Positions 9,362-22,492 are shown, counted from the first letter of the stretch. The stretch is 64,000 nt of DNA from Roseiarcus sp963816065 (GCA_963816065.1 CAWFJG010000029.1:1-64000), one strand, 5' to 3'. Notes: a model not told the origin generated them from the sequence alone. Translations and numbers: made by a program.

Positions 9362-10653
9362 TTACACGATCCCCGACGACGACCGCGCGACGGCGGGCCG
9401 TTCCTCGGCTTTCCTCGCCCGATAGCCGGAAGCGCGATACGCGGCGACGGGATCGATGGCGCCGCCCTGGCGACGCCGAGCCTCGGCCAGGATCGGCGAG
9501 ACGTCGGTTCCGAAGCCCGCCTTGAGCAGCCGGTGCGCGAGCATGACGTCGCTCGCGTCCTGCGCCGCGGCCAAGGCCGCCCGGTCCACCGCAAGCGCCT
9601 GGGCGTAGGCGCGCTGCGTCTCGACCGCCGAGACCATCAGACTTTCGATCGGGTCGGTGACGTTGTGCGACTGGTCGAGCATATAGGCGGGGTCGAAGCC
9701 CGGCGCCTTGCGCTCGGCTGCGTCAACGAGTTCGTTGAACACGCGGAACAGGCGGAACGGGTTGATCGAGCCTGCGTCAAGGTCGTCGTCGCCGTATTTG
9801 GAATCGTTGAAATGGAAGCCGGCGAGGCTGCCGACTGGATCAGCCGCGCCACGATCAGCTCGATGTTGACGTTCGGCGCATGGTGGCCAAGGTCGACCAG
9901 GCAGAAGGCCTTCGGACCCAGAGCCTCGGCGGCCATCAGGCTCGTCCCCCAATCCTTAATCACGGTCGAATAGAAGGCCGGTTCGTAGAGCTTGTGCTCG
10001 AGGAACACCCGCCAGTCGCCGGGCAGGCGCGCATAGATCTCGGCCAGCGACTCGAGATAGCAGTCGAACACCCGGTCGAGGTTCGACTGGCCGGGGAAGT
10101 TCGCGCCGTCGGCGATCCAGACCGTGAGCGCCTTCGAGCCGAGCTTCTCGCCGATCTCGATACATTCGAGGTTGTGCGCGACCGCCTGGTCCCGCACGGC
10201 CTGGGTCGCGTGGGTGAGCCTGCCGAACTTGTAGGAGAGCTTTTGCCCCGGCTGGTCCTGGAAGGTGTTGGAGTTGATCGAGTCGAAGACGAGGCCGAGC
10301 GCCTTCGCGAGTTCGGCGAGGGCGCGGTAATCGCTGACCTTGTCCCAGGGGAAGTGCGGCGAGCAGGTCGGCGTGGCGCGCATGAGTTGCTGGATCGTGG
10401 CGCAGTCGTCGAGCTTCTCGAAGACGTCGCGCGGCTCGCCGGTTCCGGGGAAGCGGGCGAAGCGGGTGCCGCCGGTGCCGACGCCCCAGGTCGGCACGGC
10501 GACGCCGAAAGCGACGACCTTGGCGGTGATCGCCTCGATGTCGAGCCCGCGCCGCGCGAGCTGTCGTCCCAGCGCGCCGTAGTCGTCCTCGAGTTCGGCT
10601 GCGCGTCTCGCGTTCGCCTCGGCGATCAGCGAGTCGGGAATGCGGTACGACAT
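9362..10653 (-). CDS. rhaI: L-rhamnose isomerase, rhizobial RhaI type, one frameshift
   Basis: Metal-dependent ketol-isomerase converting L-rhamnose to L-rhamnulose in the cytoplasm. It starts MSYRIPDSLIAEANARR at 10653 behind an excellent GAGGGGAGGAAAAG ribosome site. TIM-barrel metal-site segments are visible in order: LEHKLYEPAFYSTV (Glu), CLVDLGHHAPNVNIE (Asp/His), then FHFNDSKYGDDDLDAGSINPF. The two halves are in different frames, joined near 9842. Total about 430 aa, as in rhizobial RhaI. It lies 24 bp downstream of rhaD on the same strand, forming a two-gene catabolic operon divergent from the transporter. Confidence 0.92.
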
Positions 10654-10677
10654 CTTTTCCTCCCCTCTCGTACGAAC

Positions 10678-12782
<2,105 letters not shown>

Positions 12783-12969
12783 GGGTCGTTCCTCTCGATT
12801 ATCGAGCGATTTTGATCGTAGGTTACGACGAGCAATCACAATCCGTCAAATTGCGCGGCGATTTGTGCGTCGCAATGATCAAATGCGAGCGAACGTGATT
12901 GACAGCTCGCATGGCCGGTGGCAGCGTAGCACATAAACATCGACCGATCGAGGAAACGGCAAGGACATC
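12783..12969. promoter_or_regulatory. Divergent rhaD / DeoR-regulator promoter region with inverted repeats
   Basis: A 187-bp intergenic region between divergent genes. It carries a mirrored pair TTTGATC (12811-12817) and GATCAAA (12877-12883), and an inverted repeat ATTGCG...CGCAAT (12850-12876). These are plausible operators for the DeoR-family regulator encoded next door. A TTGACA hexamer is at 12899-12904 facing the regulator. The assignment is inference. Confidence 0.45.
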
Positions 12970-13780
12970 ATGCGCGAGCGTCAGCGCGCCGAAATCGTCC
13001 GAAACCTCCTCGCCGAACGCGGATTCCTCTCGATCGCCGACATCATGGCGGCGACAGGCGTGTCAGCGGCCTCGGCGCGGCGCGACGCCGTACGTCTTGC
13101 CGACGCCGGCCTCGCCGAACGCCTGCACGGGGGAGTCCAGGCCTTGGACGGCGCCTTTTCGAAAGCCATGGCGCCGACGCCGCTCGCCACGCGTTCGTTC
13201 GATTCGACGCGGACGGTCAACATCGCCGCCAAGCGCGCGATCGCCCGCAGGGCGGTCGACATGTGCTCCGACGGCGACGTCGTGATCATCAACGGCGGCA
13301 CGACCACCTATCAGATGTCGGAGTTTTTGCGCGGCGCGCGGCTAAAGATTCTCACCAACTCCTACCCGTTGGCGGAATTCCTGATTCACGAGACCCAAAA
13401 CCGTGTTGCGCTGCCCGGCGGCGAAGTCTATCGAGACCAGAAGCTGATCGTCGCGCCCTTCGACGACGACGCGATCCAGCATTATTCGGCGCAGATCATG
13501 TTCATGAGCGCGATCTCGATTGGTCCGCTCGGCCTGATCGAGGGGGACCCGCTGATCGCCCGCGCCGAGACGAAACTCCTCAAGCGCGCCGACCGGCTCG
13601 TCGTCCTCGCTGATTCTCGAAGTTCACGCCGCGCGGCAGCCTGGTGGTTTGCCCGCTTCAGCGCATCCATACGCTCATCACCGACTCGAGCGCGCCCCCG
13701 AGGCGCTTGGCATGCTTGCGGACGCGGGCGTGCGAACGGTTGTCGTCGAGCCGGAATCGCAAGCCACGGAGGCCGCATGA
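12970..13780 (+). CDS. rhaR: DeoR family transcriptional regulator of rhamnose genes, one frameshift
   Basis: A DeoR-type repressor, about 270 aa. It has an N-terminal winged helix (MRERQRAEIVRNLLAERGFLSIADIMAATGVSAASARRD, residues 1-40). A sugar-phosphate-sensing DeoRC domain follows, with INGGTTTYQMSEFL, LKILTNSYPLAEFL and the FMSAISIG segment. The frame shifts near 13617 after VVLADS; the other frame continues with LVVCPLQRIHTLITDSSAPP and ends ESQATEAA at a TGA overlapping the ATG of the next gene. Position and family match rhizobial RhaR, so it is assumed to control both divergent transcripts. Confidence 0.85.
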
Positions 13781-15313
13781 GCGTCGCGCCGACATCGGTC
13801 GATCCGCTGCTCGTGGTGCGCAACCTCGAGAAGAGCTTTCCCGGCGTGCGCGCGCTGAGCGGCGTCTCGTTCGACGTCGGCGCCGGCGAGGTTCATGCGC
13901 TGCTCGGCGAGAACGGCGCAGGCAAGTCGACGCTGATCAAGATCGTCTCCGGCGTCTATCAGCCGGACGGCGGCGAGATCCTGATCGACGGGCGCGCCAT
14001 GCGTTTCGCCGCGCCGGAGGACGCCAAGCGCGCCGGGGTCGCGACCATTTACCAGGAGCTGCTGCTGTTCCCGGAACTCACCGTCGCCGAGAACATCTTC
14101 CTCGGCCACTCGCCGCATGGCCGCGGCGGCCGGATCGACTGGCGGGCGATGCGGGCGGAAGCCGAGGCGCTGCTCGCCTCGCTCGAGATCGACGATCTCG
14201 CCGCCGACCAGATTGTCGGCGCGCTTTCCGTCGGCCACCGCCAGCGGGTCGAGATCCTGCGCGCGCTGTCGCACGACGCGCGCATCCTGATCATGGACGA
14301 GCCGACCGCGGCGCTGACCGAGAGCGACGTCAAGCGCCTGTTCGACATCGTCCGCCGGCTCAAAGGCCGCGGGGTCGGCGATCGTCTACATCAGCCATCG
14401 GCTCGACGAGCTGTTCGAGATCGCCGACCGCGTCACCGTCCTGCGCGACGGCGCCTATGTCGGCGCGCGCGCGATGGCGGAGACGAGCTCCGCCGAACTC
14501 GTCCAGATGATGGTGGGGCGTCGCATCGAAAACCTGTTTCCCAAGACCGCCGTGCCGATCGGCGCGCCCGTGCTCGAAGCGAGCGATCTCGTCTGCCGTC
14601 CGATGACCCGCAGAGCGTCAGCCTGACCGTGCGCGCCGGCGAGATCGTCGGCCTCGCCGGGCTCGTCGGTTCCGGGCGCAGCGAGCTCGCCCAGGTTCTG
14701 TTCGGGATCACGCCGGCCGAGAGCGGCGACATTCGGCTGATGGGCGAGGCTGTCACGATCGGCTCACCCGAAAGCGCGCGCGCAGCGCGGGATCGCCTAT
14801 GTGCCCGAGGACCGGGGCGTGCAGGGCCTCGTCCGGCCGATGAGCGTGCTGCACAACTTCTCGCTCGCCGCGCTCGGCGCCCTGTCGCGCTTCGGCTTCA
14901 TCGACCGCGCGGCCGAGCGCCGCCTGGCCGAGGCCGGCGTCAAGCGCTTCAGCGTCAAGACGAGCTCGGTCGACGAGATCGCCGGCCGCCTGTCCGGCGG
15001 CAACCAGCAGAAGATCGTGCTGGGAAAGTGGCTCGCCAACAGTCCGAAGCTTCTGATCCTCGACGAGCCGACCCGCGGCATCGACGTCGGCGCCAAGGCC
15101 GAGATCCATCGCCTGATGTGCGAGCTCGCGGCCGAGGGGGTCGCGATCCTGATGATCTCGAGCGAACTGCCCGAGGTGCTGGGCATGAGCGACCGGGTGC
15201 TCGTCATGCGCGAGGGCCGGCTCGTCGCCGAGTTCGATCGCGCGCACGCGACCTCCGAGGCGGTCGGCGCGGCGATGATGGGCTCGGAACCGACATTGGA
15301 GCGTGCGGCGTGA
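13777..15313 (+). CDS. rhaT: Rhamnose ABC importer, duplicated ATP-binding subunit, frameshifted
   Basis: A CUT2-type sugar importer ATPase with two nucleotide-binding domains in one chain, about 510 aa. The first domain shows Walker A GENGAGKST, the signature-like LSVGHRQRVEI and Walker B ILIMDEPTAALTE. The second has a weaker P-loop, VGSGRSELAQVL, followed by signature LSGGNQQKIVLGKW and Walker B LILDEPTRGID, the standard asymmetric CUT2 pattern. It overlaps the regulator by ATGA. Three shifts (about 14372, 14605 and 14785) separate segments that are collinear with the family. Substrate is inferred from the neighbouring rhaI/rhaD. Confidence 0.88.
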
Positions 15314-16310
15314 GCGCCATTCCGTTGACGAGCGCGGCTCGCTCCGCGCACGGGCGTTCTTAGGCGGCTCGCCTCGCAGGAAGCGCTGCTCGCCGTCGCC
15401 GTGATCGGCCTTGCGGTCGTGGTCGGGTTCGTCAATCCGCGCTTTCTCGCCTATCGCAATCTCGCCGACATCCTGCTCGGCAACGCCTATATCGCGATCG
15501 CCGCCGATCGGCATGTCGATGGTCATCATCTCCGGCAACATCGACATCTCGGTCGGCTCGCTGATCGGCGTGCTGGCGACCGTCAGCGGCTCGCTCGCGG
15601 TCGCCGGCGCGCCGACGGTCGTGGCCTGGCTCGCCCCGCTCGTCCTCGGCGTCGCGGTGATGGCGGCGCAGGGCATGGTCGTCGCCTATCTCCGCATCCC
15701 CGCGATCGTCGTCACGCTCGGCATGCTGTCGATCCTCAAGGGCGGCCTGATCAGCGTCACCGGCGGCCGGTGGATCACCGACCTGCCGCAGAGCTTCCAT
15801 CTCGCCGACCTCAACGTGCTCGGCGTCCCGATGCCGGTCGTCATCATGGTCGCCGCCACCGCGCTTGCGGCGTTGTGGATGCGCTATTCGCCGAGCGGGC
15901 CGCGCAATCTACGCGACCGGCGGCAACGCGGAGGCGGCGCGGCTCTGCGGCGTCGATCCGCAGCGCACGGTCGTGATGGTGTTCGCGCATCCACGGGTTT
16001 TTCGCCGGCCTCGCGACGCTCGTCTACGCCACTCAGCTCCGCGTCATCCAGTCGACCACGCCCGCCGGGTCTCGAGCTCACCATCATCACCGCCTCGGTC
16101 GTCGGCGGCGTCAGCATCCTCGGCGGCGTCGGCACCGTGGTCGGCTCGACGCTGGCGGCCATCCTGATCGCCGAGATCACCAGCGCCCTCGTCTTCATCA
16201 ACGTCTCGCCCTACTGGACCGACGCCCTGCGCGGCGGCCTGATCCTCGCGACCGTCATCGCCGACATTCTGCGGCGCCAGCGACGCGCGGCGCGGGGATG
16301 GAAAAAATGA
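15310..16310 (+). CDS. rhaP: Rhamnose ABC importer permease 1, frameshifted
   Basis: An inner-membrane CUT2 permease, about 330 aa, starting with a GTG that overlaps the TGA of the ATPase gene. Characteristic blocks are FVNPRFLAYRNLADILLGNAYI, IISGNIDISVGSLIGVL, IPAIVVTLGMLSILKG, GGNAEAARLCGVD, the long hydrophobic VVGGVSILGGVGTVVGSTLAA, and a C-terminal IADILRRQRRAARGWKK. Shifts are needed near 15350, 15510, 15910 and 15990-16070, where one frame drops out and another continues the same family sequence. It ends in ATGA overlap with the second permease. Confidence 0.85.
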
Positions 16311-17281
16311 GCGCCGTCACGGAAACCGCGGGCGCCGGGCGCCGTGGTGGCTCAAGCGCCACGAGACGCTGCTGGCGATCATCCTCGTCGTCGCGCTGAT
16401 CGGCCTCGGCGCCTTCAACGACCGCTTCCTCACGGTCGACAACCTGCTCAATCAGGGCCGGCTGATGACGGAGATCGGCCTCATCGCGCTGCCGATGACC
16501 TTCGTCATCATCACCGGCGGGCATCGACCTCTCGGTCGGCGCGATCGTCGGCCTCAGCGCGGTCATGCTCGGCTATTCGTGGAAGACGTTCGGCTTTCCG
16601 CTGCCGCTCGCGATCGTCTTTGCGCTGTTCGTCGGCGGCCTCGCCGGCTTCGTCAACGGCCTGGTGATCACCCGGATCAAAGTGCCGCCGCTGATCATGA
16701 CGATCGCCACGCTCGCGCTTTATCGCGGGCTGGCGGAAGGGGTGAGCCAGGCGCACTCCGTGCGCGGACTATCCCGAATGGTTTTATGTCCTGGGCCAGG
16801 GCGAGGCGTTCGGCATCCCGACGCAGCTCTGGATCCTGATCGTCCTGATCGTCGATTGCCGGCGATTGCGCTCGACCGGACCACGTTCGGGCGCACGCTC
16901 TACGCCATCGGCGCGAACGAGACGGCGGCGCGCTTTTCCGCTCTCAACGTCGATCGGACGAAGCTCGTCATCTACACGCTGTCGGGCCTCGCCTCCGGCC
17001 TCGCGGCGGTCGTGCTCGTCTCCCGCGTGACCACCACGCGCATGGATATGGGCATGGGCTACGAGCTCGACGTGATCGCGGCGGTGGTGCTCGGAGGAAC
17101 CAGCATCTTCGGCGGCTCGGGCACGATCTGGGGTACGGTGATCGGCCTCGTGATGATCCAGCTCCTGAAGAACGGGCTGGCGCTGACGGGGGTCAAGGGC
17201 GACGCGACCATCGTCGTCATCGGAGTAGCGCTCATTCTGTCGGTGCTGATCGCAAGCTCGCTCCAGCGCCGCAGGGAGTGA
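16307..17281 (+). CDS. rhaQ: Rhamnose ABC importer permease 2, frameshifted
   Basis: The second CUT2 permease of the importer, about 325 aa, starting at the ATG overlapping the rhaP stop. Readable blocks include LKRHETLLAIILVVALIGLG, IALPMTFVIITGG plus IDLSVGAIVGLS, NGLVITRIKVPPLIMTIATL, RTLYAIGANETAARFSALN and GGTSIFGGSGTIWGTVIGL, ending IASSLQRRRE. At least three frame changes occur (about 16350, 16523 and 16765-16870). With rhaP it forms the heterodimeric membrane channel served by the RhaT ATPase. Confidence 0.84.
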
Positions 17282-17335
17282 GGACGTCAGGGAGTTAGCC
17301 GCGCATGTGCGGCGAAGCAGGGAAGGAAACCAACA

Positions 17336-18462
17336 ATGAAGTCGAGGTATCTGGTGACGACGACGGCCGCGGCCTTCGCGCTGTCCGTCTGGGCGACCGG
17401 CGCGAACGCGGCCGCCAAGTGGGACGGCGGCGACGATATGCCGACCAGCCCGCTGGCGTGCGGACGCGGGCCCCGCCAGCGCCGTGCGCCGATGAACCAT
17501 ATGACGGCGGACAGCCGACCAACCCGCCGAACAAGGCCGGCAAGCCGATCACCGTCGTCGACGTGCCGAAGCTGATCGGCATCGGCTATTTCAACGCAAC
17601 GTCGAAGGGCATCCAGGACGCCGCCAAGGAGCTCGGCAACGTCAAGGCCAAGACCGACGGCCCGACCGAGGCCAAGATCGACGAGCAGATCAAGTTCATC
17701 GACAACTACATCACCAGCGGCGTCGACGGCATCCTGTTCGCCGCCAACGATCCGGTCGCGATCGCGCCGGTGCTGAAGAAGGCGCTCTCGAAGGGCATCC
17801 ACGTCGTCGGCTACGACGCCAACTCGACGCCCGACGCGCGCGAGTGGTTCGTCAACCAGGCCGCAGTTCAACGGCATCGCCAAGGCGATGATGGACTCGA
17901 TGGCCAAGGAGAGCCGGCGAGGACGCCAGCTTCGCCATCGTCACCTCGACCTTCACCACGCCGAACCAGGCGCGCTGGATCGCCGAGATGCAGGCCTACG
18001 CCGCCAAGTGCCATCCCAAGATGCAATGGCTGGAGACGGTCGAGGCGCAGGAGGACAACAACCTGTCGTTCAACCAGGCGACCACGCTGATCAACAAGTA
18101 CGGCGACAAGCTCAAGGGCCTGTTCGGCATGACCTCGGTCGCGACGCCGGCCTCGGCCGAGGCGGTGACCAAGGCGGGCCTGTGCGGCAAGGTCGCGGTC
18201 GTCGGCCTCGCCACGCCGAACGCGATGAAGCCCTACGTCCACGCCGACTGCGTCAAGTCGGTCGTCCTGTGGAACCCGATCGATCTCGGCTACGCCGCGA
18301 CCTACGTCATGCGCGCCGTCGCCGACGGCAAGCTGAAGCCCGGCGACGACCTCGGTCGAGGCCGGCAAGCTCGGCAAGCTCAACGTCATCAACGGCAGCG
18401 AAATCCTGCTTGGGGCGCCCTTCGTCTGCACCAAGGACAACATCGACAAGTTCGACTTCTGA
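17336..18462 (+). CDS. rhaS: Rhamnose ABC importer periplasmic binding protein, frameshifted
   Basis: A type-I periplasmic sugar-binding protein, about 370 aa. It has an N-terminal signal peptide (MKSRYLVTTTAAAFALSVWATGANA). The ligand-binding lobe begins KPITVVDVPKLIGIGYFNAT, with a hinge-side FAANDPVAIAPVLKKAL, then IVTSTFTTPNQARWIAEMQ, and ends TKDNIDKFDF. At least three shifts (about 17460-17520, 17862, 17920 and 18355) interrupt it. In the rhizobial operon the binding protein precedes the ATPase; here it comes last (R-T-P-Q-S). A hairpin terminator follows. Confidence 0.84.
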
Positions 18463-18498
18463 TCTCAGCGCCGCCCGCCGCCCCGCAAGGCGACGCAA

Positions 18499-18524
18499 GG
18501 CGGGGAGAGGGTCTTCTCCCCGCC
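18499..18524 (+). terminator. Hairpin terminator candidate after rhaS
   Basis: A perfect 10-bp stem, GGCGGGGAGA / TCTCCCCGCC, closes a GGGTCT loop 37 bp after the rhaS stop. No T-run follows, so it may be a Rho-assisted or 3'-end-stabilising hairpin. Confidence 0.55.
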
Positions 18525-18803
18525 AAACCAATCGGCTTCCGCCATCGTTGTGTCGCGGCCGTGTCGTCCCTTGTCGTCGAGCGCCGTGCGCGGCCGGTTG
18601 TGCGCCGCGGCCGCCGCCGCTAAGGTTCTCGAAACGGGAAGACGGCGGAGGCTGGGTCCCCGTCCGGCTGCATGTCGAGAAGATCGGGCGCTCGGCGCTC
18701 GGCAAGACGCGCGGCGGACAGGGGGTCGTCACGCCTTTGCCTGCCTGAACAACGACCGGATGGACCCGTCACGCGCGCCCGTCCAACTTTTGGGAGGTCT
18801 TTT
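18525..18803. other. Intergenic region before the flavin monooxygenase
   Basis: About 280 bp without a supported gene. It must contain the promoter of the monooxygenase; no consensus elements stand out. Confidence 0.3.
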
Positions 18804-20603
18804 ATGCTCGACGTGACCCCGGCCGCCAGGGCCCAGGCGCTTCTCGACCGTTTCGGGGAGGCGCTGGCCAAACCGGACATCGAGGCCGCCGTCGCGATGT
18901 TCGCCGAAGAGTCCTATTGGCGCGACCTCGTCTCCTTCACCTGGAACATCAAGACCATGGAGGGACGTGGGCAGATCCGAGACATGCTGAGCCACTGTCT
19001 GGAAACCACGAAGCCGCGCGACTGGCACGTCGACGAGAAGGAGCCGGTCGCAGAAGCGGGCGGCGTCACGGAGGCGTGGTTCACCTTCGAGACCGAAGTC
19101 GCGCGCGGATACGGGCTCGTGCGCATCCGCGACGGGCTGATCTGGACGCTGCTCACGACCATGGTCGAGCTGAAGGGCTATGAGGAGAAGGCAGGCTTCA
19201 CCCGCCCGCTCGGCGCCCGGCATGGGGTCCATATCGGCGGAAAGAGCTGGAGGGAAAGGCGCGAGGAGGAGCTTGCGACCCTCGGCGTCACGAAACAGCC
19301 TTATGTCTTGATCATCGGCGGCGGCCAGGGGGGCATCGCCCTTGGCGCACGGCTGCGTCAGCTCGAAGTGCCGACCATTATTCTCGAAAAGAACGAGCGA
19401 GCCGGCGACAGCTGGCGCAAGCGCTACAAGTCCCTCTGCCTGCATGACCCGGTCTGGTACGACCACCTGCCCTACATCGACTTCCCGAAAAACTGGCCGG
19501 TGTTCTCGCCGAAGGACAAGATCGGCGACTGGCTCGAGATGTACACGAAGGTGATGGAGCTGAACTACTGGACCAAGTCGGAGGCGAAGACCGCCAGTTA
19601 CGACGAGGCCAAGCAGGAATGGACGGTCGTGGTCGACCGTGACGGAAAGGAGGTCGTCCTCCATCCGAGGCAGCTCGTCTTCGCGACCGGCATGTCGGCC
19701 AAGGCCAACGTCCCGCAATTCAAGGGCGCCGAGACCTTTGAAGGCGACCAGCATCATTCCTCGAAGCATCCCGGTCCAGACGCCTACAGGGGCAACAAGG
19801 CGATCGTGATCGGCTCGAACAACTCGGCCCACGACATCGCGGCGGCGCTCTACGAGAACGGCGCCGAGGTGACCATGGTCCAGCGCTCGACCACGCATAT
19901 CGTGCGCTCGGCTTCGTTGATGGAGATCGGTCTCGGCGATCTCTATTCGGAACGGGCGGTGCAGGGCGGCATGACCACCGCAAAGGCGGACCTGATCTTC
20001 GCCTCGCTCCCCTATGCGATCCTGCACACGTTCCAGAAGCCCGTCTACGACAAGATCCGCGAGGTCGACGCCGACTTCTACAAGGGTCTGGAGAAGGCCG
20101 GGTTCAAGCTCGATTACGGCTCCGACGAGTCCGGCCTGTTCGTGAAATATCTGCGCCGCGGCTCGGGCTATTACATCGACGTCGGCGCGTCCCAGCTCGT
20201 CATCGACGGCAAGATCAAGCTGGCGCAGGGGCAGGTGGTCGAGATCATGCCGCACGGGGTCAAGCTCGACACGGGCGAGGAGATCCCGGCGGACCTGATC
20301 GTCTATGCGACCGGCTACGGCCCGATGAACGGCTGGATCGCCGACCTGTGCGGACAGGAGATGGCCGACAAGGTCGGAAAATGCTGGGGCCTCGGCTCCG
20401 CCACGCCGAAGGACCCCGGACCCTGGGAAGGCGAGCAGCGCAACATGTGGAAGCCCACGCAGCAGGAGGCTCTGTGGATGCACGGCGGCAACCTGCACCA
20501 ATCGCGGCACTACTCGCAGTTCCTGTCGCTGCAGCTGAAAGCGCGCTACGAGGGCATGCCGACGCCCGTCTACGGATTGCAGCCGTCGTTTCACAAGAGC
20601 TGA
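18804..20603 (+). CDS. NAD(P)/FAD-dependent monooxygenase with N-terminal NTF2-like domain
   Basis: A 599-aa flavoprotein. Residues 1-140 form an NTF2/SnoaL-like cone domain (ALAKPDIEAAVAMFAEESYWRDL, then MLSHCLETTKPRDWHV). From about residue 165 a class B flavin-monooxygenase-like core follows, with FAD Rossmann motif VLIIGGGQGGIALGARL, FMO-type LHDPVWYDHLPYI, NADPH-binding AIVIGSNNSAHDIAAAL and the late ATGYGPMN. The ATG at 18804 follows GGGAGGTC. No frameshift, in contrast to the genes just upstream. Substrate is unknown; related proteins oxygenate organic N, S or ketone groups. Confidence 0.85.
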   Translation: MLDVTPAARAQALLDRFGEALAKPDIEAAVAMFAEESYWRDLVSFTWNIKTMEGRGQIRDMLSHCLETTKPRDWHVDEKEPVAEAGGVTEAWFTFETEVARGYGLVRIRDGLIWTLLTTMVELKGYEEKAGFTRPLGARHGVHIGGKSWRERREEELATLGVTKQPYVLIIGGGQGGIALGARLRQLEVPTIILEKNERAGDSWRKRYKSLCLHDPVWYDHLPYIDFPKNWPVFSPKDKIGDWLEMYTKVMELNYWTKSEAKTASYDEAKQEWTVVVDRDGKEVVLHPRQLVFATGMSAKANVPQFKGAETFEGDQHHSSKHPGPDAYRGNKAIVIGSNNSAHDIAAALYENGAEVTMVQRSTTHIVRSASLMEIGLGDLYSERAVQGGMTTAKADLIFASLPYAILHTFQKPVYDKIREVDADFYKGLEKAGFKLDYGSDESGLFVKYLRRGSGYYIDVGASQLVIDGKIKLAQGQVVEIMPHGVKLDTGEEIPADLIVYATGYGPMNGWIADLCGQEMADKVGKCWGLGSATPKDPGPWEGEQRNMWKPTQQEALWMHGGNLHQSRHYSQFLSLQLKARYEGMPTPVYGLQPSFHKS

Positions 20604-20677
20604 GCGGCCGGGCCCGGCGGTCCCCGAGACGAGCCTTCCGCGCCGTCCCTCGACAGCCCCGGGCTCGACTCTCGCGA

Positions 20678-21997
20678 TCAGGGCGAGTCGGTCGAGGCGC
20701 CGAACACCCGCTCGAAGATCGTGTCGACGCGCCTCAGGTGATAGCCGAGGTCGAACAGGGCCTCGAGCTCGGCGGGCGCGAGCGCCTTCGCCACGTCCTC
20801 GTCCGCCTCGAGCAGCGTCAGGAAATCGCCCTCGCCGCGCCAGACCGGCATGGCGTTGCGCTGGACGAGCGCATAGGCGTCCTCGCGCGACACGCCCTTC
20901 TGGGTCAGCGCCAGCAGGACGCGCTGCGAGTGGATCAGGCCGCCGAGCCGGTCGAGGTTCTTCTTCATGTTTTCGGGATAGACGACCAGCTTGTCGACGA
21001 CGTTCGCCAGGCGCGCCAGCGCGAAGTCCAGGGTGATCGTGGCGTCGGGGCCGATCATCCGTTCGACCGAGGAATGCGAGATGTCGCGCTCGTGCCAGAG
21101 GGCGACGTTTTCAAGCGCAGGCGTCACGGCCGACCGCACGATGCGGGCGAGGCCGGTCAGGTTCTCGGTCAGCACGGGGTTGCGCTTGTGCGGCATCGCC
21201 GACGAGCCCTTCTGCCCCTCGGAGAAATATTCCTCGGCCTCCAGCACCTCGGTGCGCTGCAGATGGCGGATTTCTGTCGCGAGCCGCTCGACCGAGGAGG
21301 CGACGACGCCGAGCGTGGCGAAGAACGCCGCATGCCGGTCGCGCGGAATGACCTGCGTCGAGACCGGCTCCGGCTTCAGCCCCAGCTTTTTCGCGACATG
21401 CTCCTCGACCCGCGGATCGATGTTGGCGAAAGTGCCGACCGCGCCCGATATCGCGCAGGTCGAAATCTCGGCGCGAGCCGCCACAAGCCGGGCGCGGGCG
21501 CGCGCGAACTCCGCGTAGGCCAGCGACAGCTTGAGCCCGAACGTGGTGGGCTCGGCGTGGATGCCGTGCGAGCGGCCGATGGTCGGCGTCAGCTTGTGCT
21601 CGAAAGCGCGGCGCTTGACCGCCGCGAGCAGCGCATCGACGTCGGCGATCAGGATGTCGGAGGCGCGCTGAAGCTGCACCGCGAGGCAGGTGTCGAGCAC
21701 GTCCGAGCTCGTCATGCCCTGATGGACGAAACGGGCGTCCTCGCCGATGAACTCGGCGAGATGGGTGAGAAAGGCGATCACGTCGTGTTTCGTCACGCGC
21801 TCGATGGCGTCGATGCGCTCGCTGTCGAACTTCGCCCGGCTGCCCTTCTCCCAGATCGCCTTCGCGGCATCCTTCGGGATCACGCCGATGTCGACCATCG
21901 CCTCGCAGGCATAGGCCTCGATCTCGAACCAGATGCGGAAACGCGTCTCGGCCGACCAGACGGCGACCATTTCGGGACGGGAATAGCGGGGGATCAT
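20678..21997 (-). CDS. purB: Adenylosuccinate lyase
   Basis: A purine-biosynthesis enzyme of the fumarase/aspartase superfamily, 439 aa. It cleaves SAICAR to AICAR plus fumarate, and adenylosuccinate to AMP plus fumarate. It starts MIPRYSRPEMVAVWSAETRF. Family signatures are TSSDVLDTCLAVQL, the catalytic-histidine region IGRSHGIHAEPTTFG, and the mobile loop GSSAMPHKRNPVL (catalytic Ser). Length is usual for alphaproteobacterial PurB. Cytoplasmic, essential and intact, so it gives a local check that the sequence is reliable here. Confidence 0.97.
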   Translation of the reverse strand: MIPRYSRPEMVAVWSAETRFRIWFEIEAYACEAMVDIGVIPKDAAKAIWEKGSRAKFDSERIDAIERVTKHDVIAFLTHLAEFIGEDARFVHQGMTSSDVLDTCLAVQLQRASDILIADVDALLAAVKRRAFEHKLTPTIGRSHGIHAEPTTFGLKLSLAYAEFARARARLVAARAEISTCAISGAVGTFANIDPRVEEHVAKKLGLKPEPVSTQVIPRDRHAAFFATLGVVASSVERLATEIRHLQRTEVLEAEEYFSEGQKGSSAMPHKRNPVLTENLTGLARIVRSAVTPALENVALWHERDISHSSVERMIGPDATITLDFALARLANVVDKLVVYPENMKKNLDRLGGLIHSQRVLLALTQKGVSREDAYALVQRNAMPVWRGEGDFLTLLEADEDVAKALAPAELEALFDLGYHLRRVDTIFERVFGASTDSP

Positions 21998-22492
21998 GGG
22001 CCTGTCGGTTCGTGCGAGGTCTGCCGCGGTCTATAGGAGAGCGGATGACGGGTCGAGAGGGTTCGTCTGCGAGCGCCGGGGCGGCGCTTCAACCCTTTCA
22101 CGCGCCCGATGCGCATTTCCAGCACGATCAGCCGTGGGCGGATCAGATGGCCGGAATGGGCCCGCGGCGATCTCCGCAGTTTCCCCTGTCCGTGCGGAGG
22201 CGGCCGAAAAGCCGCCGATCGCAGAAACTGACAGGCGCGCCACAACTGGACATTCGCGGGGCTCGGGGCGTTGTCGTTTCGAAGCGACGCCGGCGTTCCC
22301 GGACGGGGGCTGGTCGGGGGGAACGCGCCGCCGTCGGCCGCGTGGCGGATCGCCGGGCTCGCGGGGGCTCGATCGCCGGCTGGCCGCAGGCGTTCTTGAA
22401 CGCAGGTGACCTGCGGGGCCTGCCGGCTTTACATCGCCGCGCGGCGCGTCGACAGTTCCGGCAACGGAGCGGGGCGTTGCGGATGCGCTTTC
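21998..22492. other. Divergent intergenic region between purB and the patatin gene
   Basis: About 495 bp without a recognisable gene. A 6-bp hairpin (GGCGGC/GCCGCC) lies at 22199-22216. The patatin frame stays open back to 22012, so an N-terminal extension is possible, but its composition does not look like coding sequence. Confidence 0.35.

Noticed and set aside
13777..15313. Separate small regulator and ABC genes fused in one continuous frame
   Set aside because: A long open frame joins DeoR and ATPase sequence only because of a frameshift; the ATGA overlap at 13777-13780 shows two genes.
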